Shown here: one piece after another, positions 8,561 to 18,223 of the stretch
Numbering within the stretch: position 1 is the first letter of the stretch
How the letters are laid out: every line of letters begins with the position of its first letter
Assembly: GCA_002928965.1 (NCBI GenBank)
Contig: PERU01000007.1
Coordinates: 52,964 to 116,963, forward strand
Origin: Methylomonas sp.
GTDB taxonomy: Bacteria > Pseudomonadota > Gammaproteobacteria > Methylococcales > Methylomonadaceae
Reading direction: 5' to 3'
DNA length: 64,000 bases
The notes under the pieces: generated by a model
Databases searched by the model: none
What the model saw: the letters and a program-made list of their open reading frames with translations, nothing else
Told to the model about the DNA's origin: nothing
Made by a program: the position numbers and the translations under genes

Positions 8561-9337
8561 TCAATATCCACTTGGCTGTTCTTTTTTGCCAACAGCATTA
8601 TAAAACTGCTTGGCTGTGCGGCCATTTTTAGCGGCATTTTGGTGGGCAAAATCCAGTGCGGCTTTATGCAGCGCTTCGCGATTGCCCGAATAGTCCACAA
8701 AGTAACTATCGACAATATCCAGATAAGTCTGGGTATGTTGCGGATAAAAAGCCAGCCTTAACCCAAATCGGTCTGACAGTGATATTTTCTCTTCGATGGT
8801 GTCGGAATAATGCACTTCACCATCCACCAGTTGCGTATCCAGGTTGTCGCGCATGTGTTCCGGCAGCAAATGCCGGCGATTGGAGGTGGCGTAAAACAAC
8901 ACATTGTTCGGTGGTAGTTCGATTGAACCTTCCAGTACGCTTTTTAAGGGCTTATAAAGTGTTTCACCCGCGTCAAAAGACAAGTCGTCGCAATAAACGA
9001 TAAAGCGCTGAGGCTGTTCGCGAATTTCATCGACAATTTCCGGCAAATACAATAAATCCTGTTTATCGATCTCAATAATGCGCAGGCCCTGATGTTTGTA
9101 GCTGTTTAACAACGCCTTTACCAGCGATGATTTGCCGGTGCCGCGTGCGCCCCATAGCAGGGCATTGTTGGCCGGCAAACCTGCCAGAAAGCGTTCCGTA
9201 TTGCTGACCAGTTGCTGCTTCTGTAGGTCAATGCCCAGCAGGTGTTGCAGACGAATCGGATCAATGTCTTTGACCGGACGTAAAAATGCCTGACGTTGCC
9301 GCCAGATGGCTGCATAGGTTGTTTGCCAATCGATCAT
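8561..9337 (-). CDS. DUF815-family ATP-binding protein
   Basis: A 258-residue AAA-like ATPase. Walker A is WGARGTGKS at about residues 62-70 and Walker B is FIVYCDDLSFD (about 112-122); a sensor-type YATSNRRHLLPE follows. This is the arrangement of the DUF815 family, conserved in proteobacteria but with no settled function. It stands alone between dusB and gcvT and is divergent from gcvT, with about 100 bp between the starts. No signal peptide or membrane segment is visible, so it should be cytoplasmic. Confidence 0.85.
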   Translation of the reverse strand: MIDWQTTYAAIWRQRQAFLRPVKDIDPIRLQHLLGIDLQKQQLVSNTERFLAGLPANNALLWGARGTGKSSLVKALLNSYKHQGLRIIEIDKQDLLYLPEIVDEIREQPQRFIVYCDDLSFDAGETLYKPLKSVLEGSIELPPNNVLFYATSNRRHLLPEHMRDNLDTQLVDGEVHYSDTIEEKISLSDRFGLRLAFYPQHTQTYLDIVDSYFVDYSGNREALHKAALDFAHQNAAKNGRTAKQFYNAVGKKEQPSGY

Positions 9338-9437
9338 GGGTATACTCAGCGGAAAAGTAGTTTATTCAGGTGTTGGATGGTGCTGTGATGTTACCGGTTT
9401 GGTCAGGATTTAAACAGTCGTTGTTTACAAGGAGAAG

Positions 9438-10529
9438 ATGATGTCGGATTTGAAACTAACCCCGTTGCATGATTTACATCGGGAATTGGGGGCCAAGATG
9501 ACCGCTTTTGCCGGTTATACCATGCCGGTGCAATATCCAAAGGGCATTATCCACGAGCATGTGCATTGCCGCAGTCGGGCTGGATTTTTTGATATTTCGC
9601 ATATGGGGCAATGTCGGATTCTGGGTGCAGATGCGGCGGCAGCGTTGGAAAAACTGACACCCGGCGGAATTTCGGAATTAGCGGTAGGCAGGCAGAAATA
9701 TACCGTGTTGACCAATCCGCAGGGCGGAGTAATTGACGATATTATCGTTACCCGCATCGAATCGGGCTTGAGTTTGATCGTCAATGCCGGTTGCAAGGAA
9801 AAAGATTTTGCTTATCTGCAGCAGCAACTACCCGGCGATTGTAAATTTATCGCATGCGCCGAATTCGCCTTACTGGCCTTGCAAGGACCGGAAGCGGTGA
9901 ATGTGCTGCGAGCGTATTCAACGGCTGCCGCTTCGCTGAGTTTCATGCAAATATGCAGCACGCAACTAGCCGGTATCGCGTGCGAGGTCAGTCGCAGTGG
10001 TTATACCGGTGAAGACGGTTTTGAAATTTCGGTACATCAAAATGATGCCGAGCGGCTGGCGCGAGTGTTACTTAATTCCCCGGAGGTTGAACCGATTGGT
10101 TTGGGCGCACGTGATACCCTGCGGCTGGAAGCGGGCTTGTGTTTGTATGGTCATGAACTGACCGATCTGATCAGTCCGATACAGGCTGGATTGGGCTGGC
10201 TGTTCAAAAAAGGCCATACGGATTTTCCGGGTGCCGACAGCATACTGTCACAGAAAACCCATGGTGCAAAACAGCGGCGGGTCGGCTTGCTGGTCAGCGG
10301 AAAAATACCGGTCAGAGACGGTAGCGTGATATACGATACGGCTGACAATCCGGTGGGTCGAGTGACCAGTGGCAGTTTTTCGCCGACGCTCAAGCAGCCC
10401 ATTGCCATGGCGTTGATCCATTCCGAATTTGCACATGTCGGTACGGAATTATTGGCTAGCGTGCGTGATCAGCCCATCCCCGTCCGGGTGTGCGGTTTGC
10501 CCTTCGTCCCTCATCGTTATCAAAGGTAA
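9438..10529 (+). CDS. gcvT: Aminomethyltransferase (glycine cleavage T protein)
   Basis: A 363-residue GcvT. It shows [22 protein letters not shown] at the N-terminus, FFDISHMGQ, the folate-binding region, [13 protein letters not shown] (about 188-200) and the C-terminal barrel ending at GLPFVPHRY. It transfers the methylene group from the aminomethyl-lipoyl H protein to tetrahydrofolate and releases ammonia. There are two ATGs in a row; the second (9441) is better spaced from the AAGGAG ribosome-binding site at 9429-9434. gcvP starts 5 bases after the stop, with no gcvH between them. Confidence 0.96.
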   Translation: MMSDLKLTPLHDLHRELGAKMTAFAGYTMPVQYPKGIIHEHVHCRSRAGFFDISHMGQCRILGADAAAALEKLTPGGISELAVGRQKYTVLTNPQGGVIDDIIVTRIESGLSLIVNAGCKEKDFAYLQQQLPGDCKFIACAEFALLALQGPEAVNVLRAYSTAAASLSFMQICSTQLAGIACEVSRSGYTGEDGFEISVHQNDAERLARVLLNSPEVEPIGLGARDTLRLEAGLCLYGHELTDLISPIQAGLGWLFKKGHTDFPGADSILSQKTHGAKQRRVGLLVSGKIPVRDGSVIYDTADNPVGRVTSGSFSPTLKQPIAMALIHSEFAHVGTELLASVRDQPIPVRVCGLPFVPHRYQR

Positions 10530-10534
10530 GTGCC

Positions 10535-13432
10535 ATGTCATCGAATCGTTCACGTTTGGAACAACTGGAAATGCGCGGTAGTTTCATTCCGCGCCATATA
10601 GGCCCTGATTCGCAACAATTGCAGGCGATGTTGGCTGAGTTGGGTTTGACGCAACTGGAAGACTTGGTGGAAAAAGTCATTCCAGCCAATATTATCAATC
10701 ATGAACCGCTGAAGTTAACCGACACCATCAGTGAGCGGGCAGTGATTAATTATCTGCGCAAAATGCGCGAGCGCAACAAGGTGTTAGTGTCCATGATAGG
10801 TATGGGCTATTACGACACCATCATGCCGGCGGTGATCAAACGCAACGTGCTGGAAAATCCCGGCTGGTACACAGCGTACACGCCTTATCAGGCCGAGGTC
10901 AGTCAGGGCAGGCTGGAAGCTTTGTTGAATTTTCAACAAATGGTCTGCGACTTGACCGGCATGGCACTGGCCAATGCCTCGCTACTAGATGAGGCGACTG
11001 CAGCGGCGGAGGCCATGACCATGTCACGCCGCTTGGCGAAAAGCGCAGCCAATACGGTTTTGATTGATCAGGATTGCCATCCGCAAACCATCGCGGTGGT
11101 GAAAACCCGCGCCGTTTCATTGGGCTATCAAGTGGTGGAAATCGATCCATATCAGGATTTGGCAGGCTATGAGTTTTTTGCCCTGATTTTGCAATACCCC
11201 GGCTCTAAAGGTGAAATTCACGATGTGACGGCTTGTGTCGCTGCCGCCCACGCCAAACAGGCCTTGGTGACCGTGGCGACGGATTTGCTGAGTCTGGTGC
11301 TGTTGAAACCGCCGGCGGCATACGATGCCGATATTGCCATCGGCAGTGCACAGCGGTTTGGGGTGCCGATGGGTTATGGTGGGCCGCATGCAGCATTTTT
11401 TGCTACTCGGGATGAATTCAAACGCTCGGTGCCGGGACGGATGATTGGGGTATCCAAAGACAGTCATGGACAGATTGCCTTGCGGATGGCGTTGCAGACC
11501 CGCGAGCAACATATTCGTCGCGACAAGGCCACCAGTAATATTTGCACCTCGCAGGTGCTGTTGGCGGTCATTGCAGGTTTTTATGCGGTTTATCATGGCG
11601 CAGCGGGATTGCGCATGATTGCCGAGCGGGTTCATCGCTATGCGCAAATTTTGGCGGCGGGAATTCGTCAGTGCGGTCACGATGTGGTCAGTGGCTGTTA
11701 TTTTGATACGCTGCAGATACGGGTCCCGAATCGTGCCGTGCGGATTGCCGCGCGAGCCGTGGAAGCGGGCATCAATCTGCGTGTCATCGATGCGGATCAT
11801 CTCGGCATTTCACTGGATGAAACCACCTCCCGCAACGACATCAGAGCGGTATGGCAGGTGTTTTCATCACCCGGTTACGAGTTGCCCGACATCACGGTTT
11901 TAGATAAAAGCCTGCAGGAATGCATTCCGGAAGCCCTATGGCGCCATGATGCCATTTTGCAGAATCCGGTGTTCAGCCGGTATCACTCCGAAACCGAAAT
12001 GATGCGTTACATGCGCAAACTGGCCAGAAAGGATATTGCTCTCGACAGAGCCATGATTCCATTGGGTTCCTGCACCATGAAGTTAAACGCGGCTACCGAA
12101 ATGCAGGCCATTTCATTTTATGAATTCAATGCCATGCATCCGTTTGTACCGTTGTATCAAGCCCAAGGTTATCAGCAATTGTTTGCTGAATTGGAGGACA
12201 TGCTGTGCGATTTGACCGGTTTTGATGCGTTTTCCTTACAGCCCAATGCCGGTTCGCAAGGCGAGTACACTGGCTTGCTGGTGATTCGCAAGTATCATCA
12301 GGTCAATGGTCAGGGGCAGCGCGATGTGTGTTTGATTCCGGCTTCGGCGCATGGCACCAATCCGGCCAGCGCTGCGTTGGCTGGGCTGCAGGTGGTGGTG
12401 GTGGCCTGCGATAACCAAGGCAATGTCAGCGTGGCGGACTTGCGAGCCAAGGTTACGCAATATCAACACACGTTGGCCGCTTTGATGATTACCTATCCGT
12501 CCACCCATGGCGTCTATGAGCAGGCATTTAGGGAGATTTGCGACATCGTCCATCAGCACGGCGGACAGGTGTATATGGATGGGGCGAATTTCAATGCTTT
12601 GGTGGGCTTGAGCCGACCCGGCAGAATCGGTGCGGATGTCATGCATCTGAATTTGCATAAAACCTTTTGTATCCCGCATGGCGGCGGTGGGCCGGGTGTG
12701 GGGCCAATTGGCGTGGGTGCGCACTTGGCAGCATTTTTACCGGATCATCCTGTGGTGGAGGGGGTTAATCCGGCCAAAAGTGCATTCGGTACAGTGGGTA
12801 CCGTATCGGCGGCACCCTGGGGATCGGCGAGCATTTTGACGATTTCCTGGGCGTATATCGCCATGATGGGCGCAGCCGGTTTGAAGCAGGCGACATTGGT
12901 GGCCATCATGAATGCTAATTACATTGCCCGCCGCTTGGCGCCACATTATCCGATTTTGTACACCGATGCGAATGGCTGGATTGCCCACGAATGCATTATT
13001 GATTGTCACGAATTTAAGAAAACCTGCAATATCTCGGTAGATGACATTGCCAAACGCTTGATTGATTATGGTTTTCACGCGCCAACGGTGTCATTTCCGG
13101 TACCGGATACCTTGATGATCGAGCCGACCGAAAGTGAGAACCAAGTGGAAATCGATCGTTTCTGTGAAGCGATGATCGCCATCCGGGCAGAAATACGGGA
13201 GGTTGAAGACGGTGTAGCCGATCAAGCCAATAACGTTTTACATAACGCTCCACATACGCATCGCTTGTTGTTGGAGGAGTGGCGCTTTCCCTATTCGCGG
13301 CAAAAAGCTTTTTTTCCGAATAGTCACCAGCATGATGATAAATATTGGCCACCGGTTGGGCGGATTGATAATGTTTTTGGTGATCGGAACGTGATGTGCA
13401 GTTGCCCTTTGGATTGGGGCGAAAGCCGTTAA
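10535..13432 (+). CDS. gcvP: Glycine dehydrogenase (decarboxylating), P protein
   Basis: A 965-residue single-chain P protein (both halves fused, as in E. coli). The frame is open further upstream but would overlap gcvT. The ATG at 10535 begins [12 protein letters not shown] and fits gene spacing. The PLP lysine is K709 in [16 protein letters not shown], with the glycine-rich loop after it. FIPRHIGP at the N-terminus and SYPSTHG-like motifs are present. It decarboxylates glycine and passes aminomethyl to GcvH. The operon is gcvT-gcvP, so the lipoyl carrier gcvH must be encoded elsewhere. Confidence 0.97.
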   Translation: MSSNRSRLEQLEMRGSFIPRHIGPDSQQLQAMLAELGLTQLEDLVEKVIPANIINHEPLKLTDTISERAVINYLRKMRERNKVLVSMIGMGYYDTIMPAVIKRNVLENPGWYTAYTPYQAEVSQGRLEALLNFQQMVCDLTGMALANASLLDEATAAAEAMTMSRRLAKSAANTVLIDQDCHPQTIAVVKTRAVSLGYQVVEIDPYQDLAGYEFFALILQYPGSKGEIHDVTACVAAAHAKQALVTVATDLLSLVLLKPPAAYDADIAIGSAQRFGVPMGYGGPHAAFFATRDEFKRSVPGRMIGVSKDSHGQIALRMALQTREQHIRRDKATSNICTSQVLLAVIAGFYAVYHGAAGLRMIAERVHRYAQILAAGIRQCGHDVVSGCYFDTLQIRVPNRAVRIAARAVEAGINLRVIDADHLGISLDETTSRNDIRAVWQVFSSPGYELPDITVLDKSLQECIPEALWRHDAILQNPVFSRYHSETEMMRYMRKLARKDIALDRAMIPLGSCTMKLNAATEMQAISFYEFNAMHPFVPLYQAQGYQQLFAELEDMLCDLTGFDAFSLQPNAGSQGEYTGLLVIRKYHQVNGQGQRDVCLIPASAHGTNPASAALAGLQVVVVACDNQGNVSVADLRAKVTQYQHTLAALMITYPSTHGVYEQAFREICDIVHQHGGQVYMDGANFNALVGLSRPGRIGADVMHLNLHKTFCIPHGGGGPGVGPIGVGAHLAAFLPDHPVVEGVNPAKSAFGTVGTVSAAPWGSASILTISWAYIAMMGAAGLKQATLVAIMNANYIARRLAPHYPILYTDANGWIAHECIIDCHEFKKTCNISVDDIAKRLIDYGFHAPTVSFPVPDTLMIEPTESENQVEIDRFCEAMIAIRAEIREVEDGVADQANNVLHNAPHTHRLLLEEWRFPYSRQKAFFPNSHQHDDKYWPPVGRIDNVFGDRNVMCSCPLDWGESR

Positions 13433-13879
13433 TCCACATTCAGTAAACCATCTCAATCATAATTTGCGTGATGACGGCTTGCTAGTCAATAATCACTTTG
13501 GTTCGCCAAAGAGCAAGGATGGGTCTTTGGGCGACTTAATCTTTTCGGCTGTGGATGCTGCTGGTGTAGGTCGTGATTGCAAATAAAGCCGATGAAATAA
13601 TAAATTCGCCGTTAAAAACGCCGTAAATACCGGTGATGAATAGTAGGCCTGTCAAAAGGTGTTTAGAGAGATTGTTCATTTTTACATACCCGCCAAATGA
13701 AGACGGTTACAATATAGGCTTAATCAAAAATATTAACAATGCCTTATAAATGACATTGTTTGTTGATTAAAAGGAAATAACGCGCTACTCGTAGTGTTTA
13801 GGATGTAATGTTGTTTGCTGAAACTCTTAATGAGCAAAGGCTTATTTTTATAAACTTTAACATTTAATAATAAAGGGGG
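13433..13879. other. Intergenic region, 447 bp
   Basis: Apart from a possible 47-codon frame on the minus strand (13536-13679), this AT-rich stretch holds no recognisable gene or repeat. The final 100 bases probably contain the promoter of the next gene, which has a strong AAGGGGG ribosome-binding site. Confidence 0.35.
13536..13679 (-). CDS. Possible small membrane protein, 47 residues
   Basis: An ATG frame that encodes 47 residues with one hydrophobic segment (LLTGLLFITGIYGVF) and a second moderately hydrophobic stretch (FIISSALFAITTY), ending in SRKD. The ribosome-binding site is only GGCGGG at a wide spacing. The composition looks like a genuine small membrane protein, but no family is recognised and the evidence is thin. 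Confidence 0.3.
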   Translation of the reverse strand: MNNLSKHLLTGLLFITGIYGVFNGEFIISSALFAITTYTSSIHSRKD

Positions 13880-13885
13880 ATGGAT

Positions 13886-14476
13886 ATGGTGGTGGAACTT
13901 ATTGTGGGATTAATCATTTTGGCGGGCGCTTATGTGTGGGTGAAAAAGAAGTTTTTGCAGCCTGAGGTGTCTGAAAACGTTGATATTTCCTCAGTTAGAG
14001 GTGTGCCTTTGGTGAAAAAGGCCCAAAACCCTGCGGCCGTCGCAGAGCCGGAATCTGAATCTGCGGTTGAGCCGGACGTTTTGCCAGTCGAAGCGAAGGC
14101 TGAATCTGTAGAACCGGTTAAAATCAGCGATGTTGAAGTGGTTATAGAGCCATCACCTGAGCCAGTCTCGGTCAGCCAGTCGATACCTGAAGATTCTGTT
14201 TTGAAAAGACACTATTGGGCGCAAGTTGAAGCCGAGCGTCTGAATCTGTCAAATCCCTATCCAAGTGATTCCGTATTACGCAGACATTATGAAAGCGCGA
14301 TGTTGTCCCAGTTGACGGAAAGCATGAAGGTTGCAGCCAGCATTGAGGTTGAAGCGAGTATCAATGAACCCACTCAATCTATCGAAGCATCTATACCAAC
14401 TCAAAGCATGCCCGAAGATTCGGTATTAAAACGTCACTATGCACAATTGATTCAAAGCCATTCAGCAGCGAATTAA
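13886..14476 (+). CDS. Single-span membrane protein with three DSVLKRHY repeats
   Basis: The protein has an N-terminal membrane segment (VELIVGLIILAGAYVWV), then a charged, Pro/Glu/Ser-rich linker of about 75 residues. Three copies of a ten-residue motif P(E/S)DSVL(K/R)RHY follow: counted from the ATG at 13880 they lie at about 103-112, 128-137 and 178-187. The first and third are preceded by QS(I/M). The ATG at 13886 is preferred because AGGGGG (13874-13879) lies 6 bases before it, while the ATG at 13880 touches that site. The protein is likely anchored in the inner membrane with a disordered tail; which side the tail faces is unclear. I do not recognise a function. The motif looks like a short linear binding motif. 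Confidence 0.75.
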   Translation: MVVELIVGLIILAGAYVWVKKKFLQPEVSENVDISSVRGVPLVKKAQNPAAVAEPESESAVEPDVLPVEAKAESVEPVKISDVEVVIEPSPEPVSVSQSIPEDSVLKRHYWAQVEAERLNLSNPYPSDSVLRRHYESAMLSQLTESMKVAASIEVEASINEPTQSIEASIPTQSMPEDSVLKRHYAQLIQSHSAAN

Positions 14477-15058
14477 GTTTTTTGCGCTAACGTTCATCTT
14501 AGCTCGGCATAACCCCGGCATGAAAGTTGGGGTAGGAGCGACGCCAGTCGCGATTCCATGACCTTTGGTTCTTGACTCGCGTCGTTCCCCAATGACTTTC
14601 AAGGTACAGCGAGGTATGAAGCTTTTTGGTTAGGAATGATCATGAAATAACCTATAAAAGTGTTCTGCGCAGGTTTGGATTTATCCGCAACATGCGAATG
14701 AATTCGCAGCTAGCGTTGCCGAACTTGTTTCTCACATATGCCTTAGTAAGCTGTTAAAGAGAATTCAGAGCAACGCCCCGTAAGTCGCCATTTCGGGATT
14801 GTCGAAATTCAGGCTTGAATAGCTGGAAACCTGCCATCCATGGCACTGGATGCTCGCATCCCTGCGAGCATGATGGACTTTTTTGGTTTGGCATAAGCAT
14901 CTTGCTAATCAGGTAAAGCTTTTCGGACATTCAGTTTAATTCCAACCGCGCACATCTCAATTTCCAGAAGTAACGTTTATCCTCATTTGCATTTAGTCGG
15001 CATAAAAATCAGTCATCACCGTATCCCGCCGCCAATCAGTTATGCAGCGGGAATGAAG
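14477..15058. other. Intergenic region, 582 bp, with a degenerate long-hairpin repeat
   Basis: No gene is evident. The part at 14531-14590 is a repeat described separately. A short palindromic stretch, GATGCTCGCATC with CCTGCGAGCATGATGG after it (about 14849-14878), lies further on. The rest shows nothing recognisable. Confidence 0.4.
14531..14590. repeat. Long-hairpin repeat, copy 1
   Basis: The left arm GGTAGGAGCGACGCCAGTCG continues CGATT, followed by CCATGACCTTTGGTT and a worn right arm (GACTCGCGTCGTTCCCC). The same core appears at 41456-41502 with the left arm cut and the right arm better preserved. Together the copies imply an ancestral inverted repeat of about 20-bp arms around a 15-base spacer. 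Confidence 0.55.
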
Positions 15059-16663
15059 CTATCTCTTAAATTGATCAACCAACTGATTAAGTCTATTGGC
15101 GAGTGCAACCAATTCGTCGCTGGCCGCAGTTGTTTGCTGAGCGTCTTTGGCTGTGCGGTCGGTAAGATTACTGATGTTGGACACGCTCTGGCTGACTAAT
15201 TGGGCGACCTGTGTTTGATTATCGGCGGAATTCGCCATTTGCGCATTTAGATCGCGGATGTGAGCGACACGCTCAGCGATTAAATTCAACCCTTCATCGG
15301 CGCTTTGCACCTGAACCCGGCGTTGTTCCGCACTGTTTTTAGCGTTATCCATTACAGACACTGCGTCTTTGGCCTCTCGTTGCAATAGGGCGACGATTTT
15401 TTCAATTTCTTCGGTTGCTTGATGCGAACGAGTGGCCAGGGTTCTGACTTCGTCGGCAACCACCGCAAATCCACGGCCTTGCTCACCAGCCCGCGCAGCC
15501 TCAATGGCAGCATTCAAAGCCAGCAAGTTGGTTTGTTCCGCCAAGCCTTTAATGACATCAAGCACCGTGCCGACACCCTTGCTTTTTTCATCGAGACGTT
15601 TGATGACTTCCGATGCTCGTTCGATTTCGCCGACCAGTTCATAAATGCCATCAATAGCATTTTTTGTGGTGGCTGCGCCAGTCGCGGCCTGATGATCCGC
15701 TTCTATGGATGCTTGGGATGCACCGCTGGCACCGATACGAACATCCTGCACCGAAGATTCCAGGTTGTTGATTGCTGTAAGGACTGATGCGGTTTCTCGG
15801 CGTTGTTGATTGGCTGCTGCGGTCGTTTGGTTGGCCACGCTGGAAATTTGTGCAGTAGCTTTGGCCAGTTGCATGCTGGTATCGGAAACCTGGCTTAAGC
15901 TGTTGGAGAAATTGCTCAACATGCCATTGATTGAGTTGCTGAGCTGACCAATTTCATCATTGGTATGAATCGGCAGACGTTTACGCAAATCGGCATTTTG
16001 GCTAATCAGCGTCATGGTATTGCGGATTTCATCTAAGGGTGTCACCACAATATTACGCATCATCATGGTGATCAATATCATGCCTGCGAGAAATAGCCCT
16101 GCCGCAATAGCGCAGGCTACGATGAGATCTTGATTGATCTTATTATGTAGATTGGTTAAAGAATACGAGACTCGCACCGCACCCAGAACTGTACCTTCGG
16201 ATACCGCGTGGCAACTGAGACAGTTTGTGCCTTTGAAATTGCTGCTGGCAACAATCGGCTCGACAATGATAATGCTGTCGCCATCGGCATTGCTGACGCG
16301 TTTACTTTGGGGTTTACCTGCCAGACCCGCTTGGTCAAGATCGTCTTTCGGTCCATTGTTGTGCCCGGCTCCAAAGCTTTCAATAATCGGCTTGGCGCGA
16401 ACCAGACGCGCATCGAGCACATCTTCATGCGACAGTATTTTTTCGCGCAATAACCCATTTTGGCTGCTGGAACCGGAAAGCATCATGGCGTTTAGACCGT
16501 CGAAATAACTGTGTGCAATATCCCTGGCTTTGTCTGCTGCCAAAACATGCACCATTTGTTTTTGACGGTCGACCATAAAAAACAGGCTCACCGACATCAA
16601 CAGCAGGAACACGCTGGCAATACTTAACAAAATTTTGGTCTGGATCGACGCTGAATTAGGCAT
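15059..16663 (-). CDS. Methyl-accepting chemotaxis protein with periplasmic c-type haem sensor
   Basis: A 534-residue chemoreceptor. Membrane helix 1 is at about 8-30; the periplasmic sensor at about 31-178 carries a c-type haem motif CLSCH at 148-152. Helix 2 is at about 180-203, then HAMP (203-256) and the signalling domain with the conserved hairpin tip ([20 protein letters not shown]). The sensor resembles the haem-containing DUF3365/Tll0287-type domain: [25 protein letters not shown]. It likely reports redox state, oxygen or NO to the CheA pathway. It lies 35 bases downstream of a membrane cytochrome gene and ends a run of respiratory genes on the same strand, so co-transcription with the oxidase is plausible. 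The ligand is inferred. Confidence 0.9.
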   Translation of the reverse strand: MPNSASIQTKILLSIASVFLLLMSVSLFFMVDRQKQMVHVLAADKARDIAHSYFDGLNAMMLSGSSSQNGLLREKILSHEDVLDARLVRAKPIIESFGAGHNNGPKDDLDQAGLAGKPQSKRVSNADGDSIIIVEPIVASSNFKGTNCLSCHAVSEGTVLGAVRVSYSLTNLHNKINQDLIVACAIAAGLFLAGMILITMMMRNIVVTPLDEIRNTMTLISQNADLRKRLPIHTNDEIGQLSNSINGMLSNFSNSLSQVSDTSMQLAKATAQISSVANQTTAAANQQRRETASVLTAINNLESSVQDVRIGASGASQASIEADHQAATGAATTKNAIDGIYELVGEIERASEVIKRLDEKSKGVGTVLDVIKGLAEQTNLLALNAAIEAARAGEQGRGFAVVADEVRTLATRSHQATEEIEKIVALLQREAKDAVSVMDNAKNSAEQRRVQVQSADEGLNLIAERVAHIRDLNAQMANSADNQTQVAQLVSQSVSNISNLTDRTAKDAQQTTAASDELVALANRLNQLVDQFKR

Positions 16664-16698
16664 GATGATTTTGTTATGGATGATTTAATAGTGAAAAA

Positions 16699-17490
16699 TT
16701 AATCCCGCATAATGGCATTGCGACGATCGGATTGTTTCTTGATGCCGCCCAATATCCACATTTGATACATCGATACAGACCACATAAAGGCAAATGATAA
16801 GCCTAAACCAAAACCCGCAATAATAACCAGCCAGGCAAAATGCGGATTAAGCTTGGTCAGCCACCACGAGGCAATATCTATCAGCAAGAACAGATAGGGC
16901 ATGACGATGGCAGGATATTTGTAACAACATGGAACGCCGGTACTAAAACTGAAAATAATACCCACGAACATGAAGATAAAACTGATGCCGAACAAATGAA
17001 TATGCGATAGGCGTGTTAAGGACTGAAAGGTAGCGCCTTCATTGGATTCTGAATATTTTTTCAGCACCTCGAATGTGGCAAAATCAGGTAAGCCACCCGC
17101 GCTTTGGTTATGGCAGGTAACGCAGTTTTTGTCGACAGTGTCTTTGATACCTGCATCATATTCAGCTTCGGAAGCGCCATCCCTGACCCACTGGATGATT
17201 TTGAAGCGTTCTTCTTCCGGTGCGTTGAATTTCATCGAGCCATTTAGTTTGGATTCCAGTACCGAGCCGGAGCGGTCACCATAATAGCTGTAGACAATAT
17301 CATTGAGTGACAAGCCAAATTTCCCATCAGCCATGCCGTGAGTGAACAAAATCTGGATTAAAGCCATGATGTAGCCGGCGGCTATCGTCGTCAGATAGCC
17401 TGTGAACAATAATTTGATTGAGGTGCCGAAACTGATCAGATTGGCGCCTCTATAAGCGTATTTAACCGGGACATTGTTTTCTGTAGACAT
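16699..17490 (-). CDS. Four-helix membrane cytochrome c of unknown role
   Basis: From the ATG at 17490 (STENNVPVKYAYRGANL) the protein has 263 residues; a start 12 codons upstream (17526) is possible, and neither has a good ribosome-binding site. Helix 1 lies at about 27-50, then a periplasmic domain (51-160) with one c-type haem motif, CVTCH, at 123-127. Three further helices follow (161-183, 193-211, 218-247). It looks like an inner-membrane electron carrier or a sensor-like cytochrome. It sits between the dihaem cytochrome and the haem chemoreceptor, downstream of a ba3-type oxidase, so it may feed or accompany that oxidase. I recognise no specific characterised homologue. Confidence 0.8.
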   Translation of the reverse strand: MSTENNVPVKYAYRGANLISFGTSIKLLFTGYLTTIAAGYIMALIQILFTHGMADGKFGLSLNDIVYSYYGDRSGSVLESKLNGSMKFNAPEEERFKIIQWVRDGASEAEYDAGIKDTVDKNCVTCHNQSAGGLPDFATFEVLKKYSESNEGATFQSLTRLSHIHLFGISFIFMFVGIIFSFSTGVPCCYKYPAIVMPYLFLLIDIASWWLTKLNPHFAWLVIIAGFGLGLSFAFMWSVSMYQMWILGGIKKQSDRRNAIMRD

Positions 17491-17573
17491 AGTAATCCGC
17501 AAAAAGGAGTGAGGGGAGATCAGCATAAATCGGGCGGGTGATTAACCCACCCTAAGTTTAGCGGCAGCAGGGA

Positions 17574-18221
17574 TTAATTCCTGATGTTTTGATAGTAAAA
17601 ACCCAGTTCTTCAATTTCCTGATCACTAAGGCTTTCGGCAATGGTTCGCATCCGGCTGTAAATGTCGTTATGCCGCTCACCGTTTTTAAAGGCTTTAAGC
17701 GTATATGACACATAGGCGGCGTTTTGACCGGATAGAGCCGGTATGTCCATCACTTGGCCTTTGCCATCCCCGCCATGGCAGACTTCACAGGGTGGTAAAA
17801 CGCGATCCCGACTGCCATTTTTAACCAGTTTTTCCGCCAGCTCATAAACCATGGGGCTGTTGGATTGGAAAGCCGGTGGTTGTGCTGCAAACCATGCGGC
17901 CAAGTCCGCGGCATCCTGTTGGCTCAGGTTTTTAGCAAAACCACTCATCATGGGATCCTGTCTGGCCCCGCTGTTGTAATCCTGTAATTGCTTGTACAGA
18001 TAAGTGGGTAATTGTCCTGCCAGAGAGGGATAGCTGGCTGAAATGCTGATGCCATTGTCGCCGTGGCAACCGGCACATTGTTTTGCCAGTTTTTCGCCGT
18101 TGGCCGCGTTGCCGGCTTTAACAAAATTTAATTGATCAGCCGTCCAGGCAACTTGCGAAGACGGTTGCGCGACAGCCAGCACGGGCAGGAATAGAGCAGC
18201 GGTAAGAATGATTTTTTTCAT
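17574..18221 (-). CDS. Dihaem cytochrome c4-like protein
   Basis: The ATG at 18221 gives a clean signal peptide (KKIILTAALFLPVLAVA); the frame upstream of it overlaps the oxidase gene and is not used. The 215-residue protein has two class-I cytochrome c domains with haem motifs CAGCH (49-53) and CEVCH (145-149) and likely axial methionines (MMSGFA, about 91-92, and YSRMRT, about 191). This two-domain layout is that of cytochrome c4, a periplasmic carrier that donates electrons to terminal oxidases. It begins 2 bases after the stop of the oxidase subunit I gene, which strongly suggests it is the donor for that oxidase. Confidence 0.9.
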   Translation of the reverse strand: MKKIILTAALFLPVLAVAQPSSQVAWTADQLNFVKAGNAANGEKLAKQCAGCHGDNGISISASYPSLAGQLPTYLYKQLQDYNSGARQDPMMSGFAKNLSQQDAADLAAWFAAQPPAFQSNSPMVYELAEKLVKNGSRDRVLPPCEVCHGGDGKGQVMDIPALSGQNAAYVSYTLKAFKNGERHNDIYSRMRTIAESLSDQEIEELGFYYQNIRN

Positions 18222-18223
18222 GA

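Noticed and set aside
8359..8631. Reading frame of 90 codons upstream of dusB
   Set aside because: It crosses a worn extragenic repeat and the end of the DUF815 gene; no family features.
9338..9437. Possible glycine riboswitch upstream of gcvT
   Set aside because: The gap is only about 100 bp and shows none of the conserved glycine-aptamer motifs or a tandem arrangement.
11117..11800. Long reading frame of 227 codons on the minus strand
   Set aside because: It lies wholly inside gcvP in antisense, and the gcvP frame is conserved throughout. Composition (His/Arg-rich) is typical of a shadow frame.
12236..12724. Reading frame of 162 codons on the minus strand
   Set aside because: Antisense to the conserved C-terminal half of gcvP; no ribosome-binding site.
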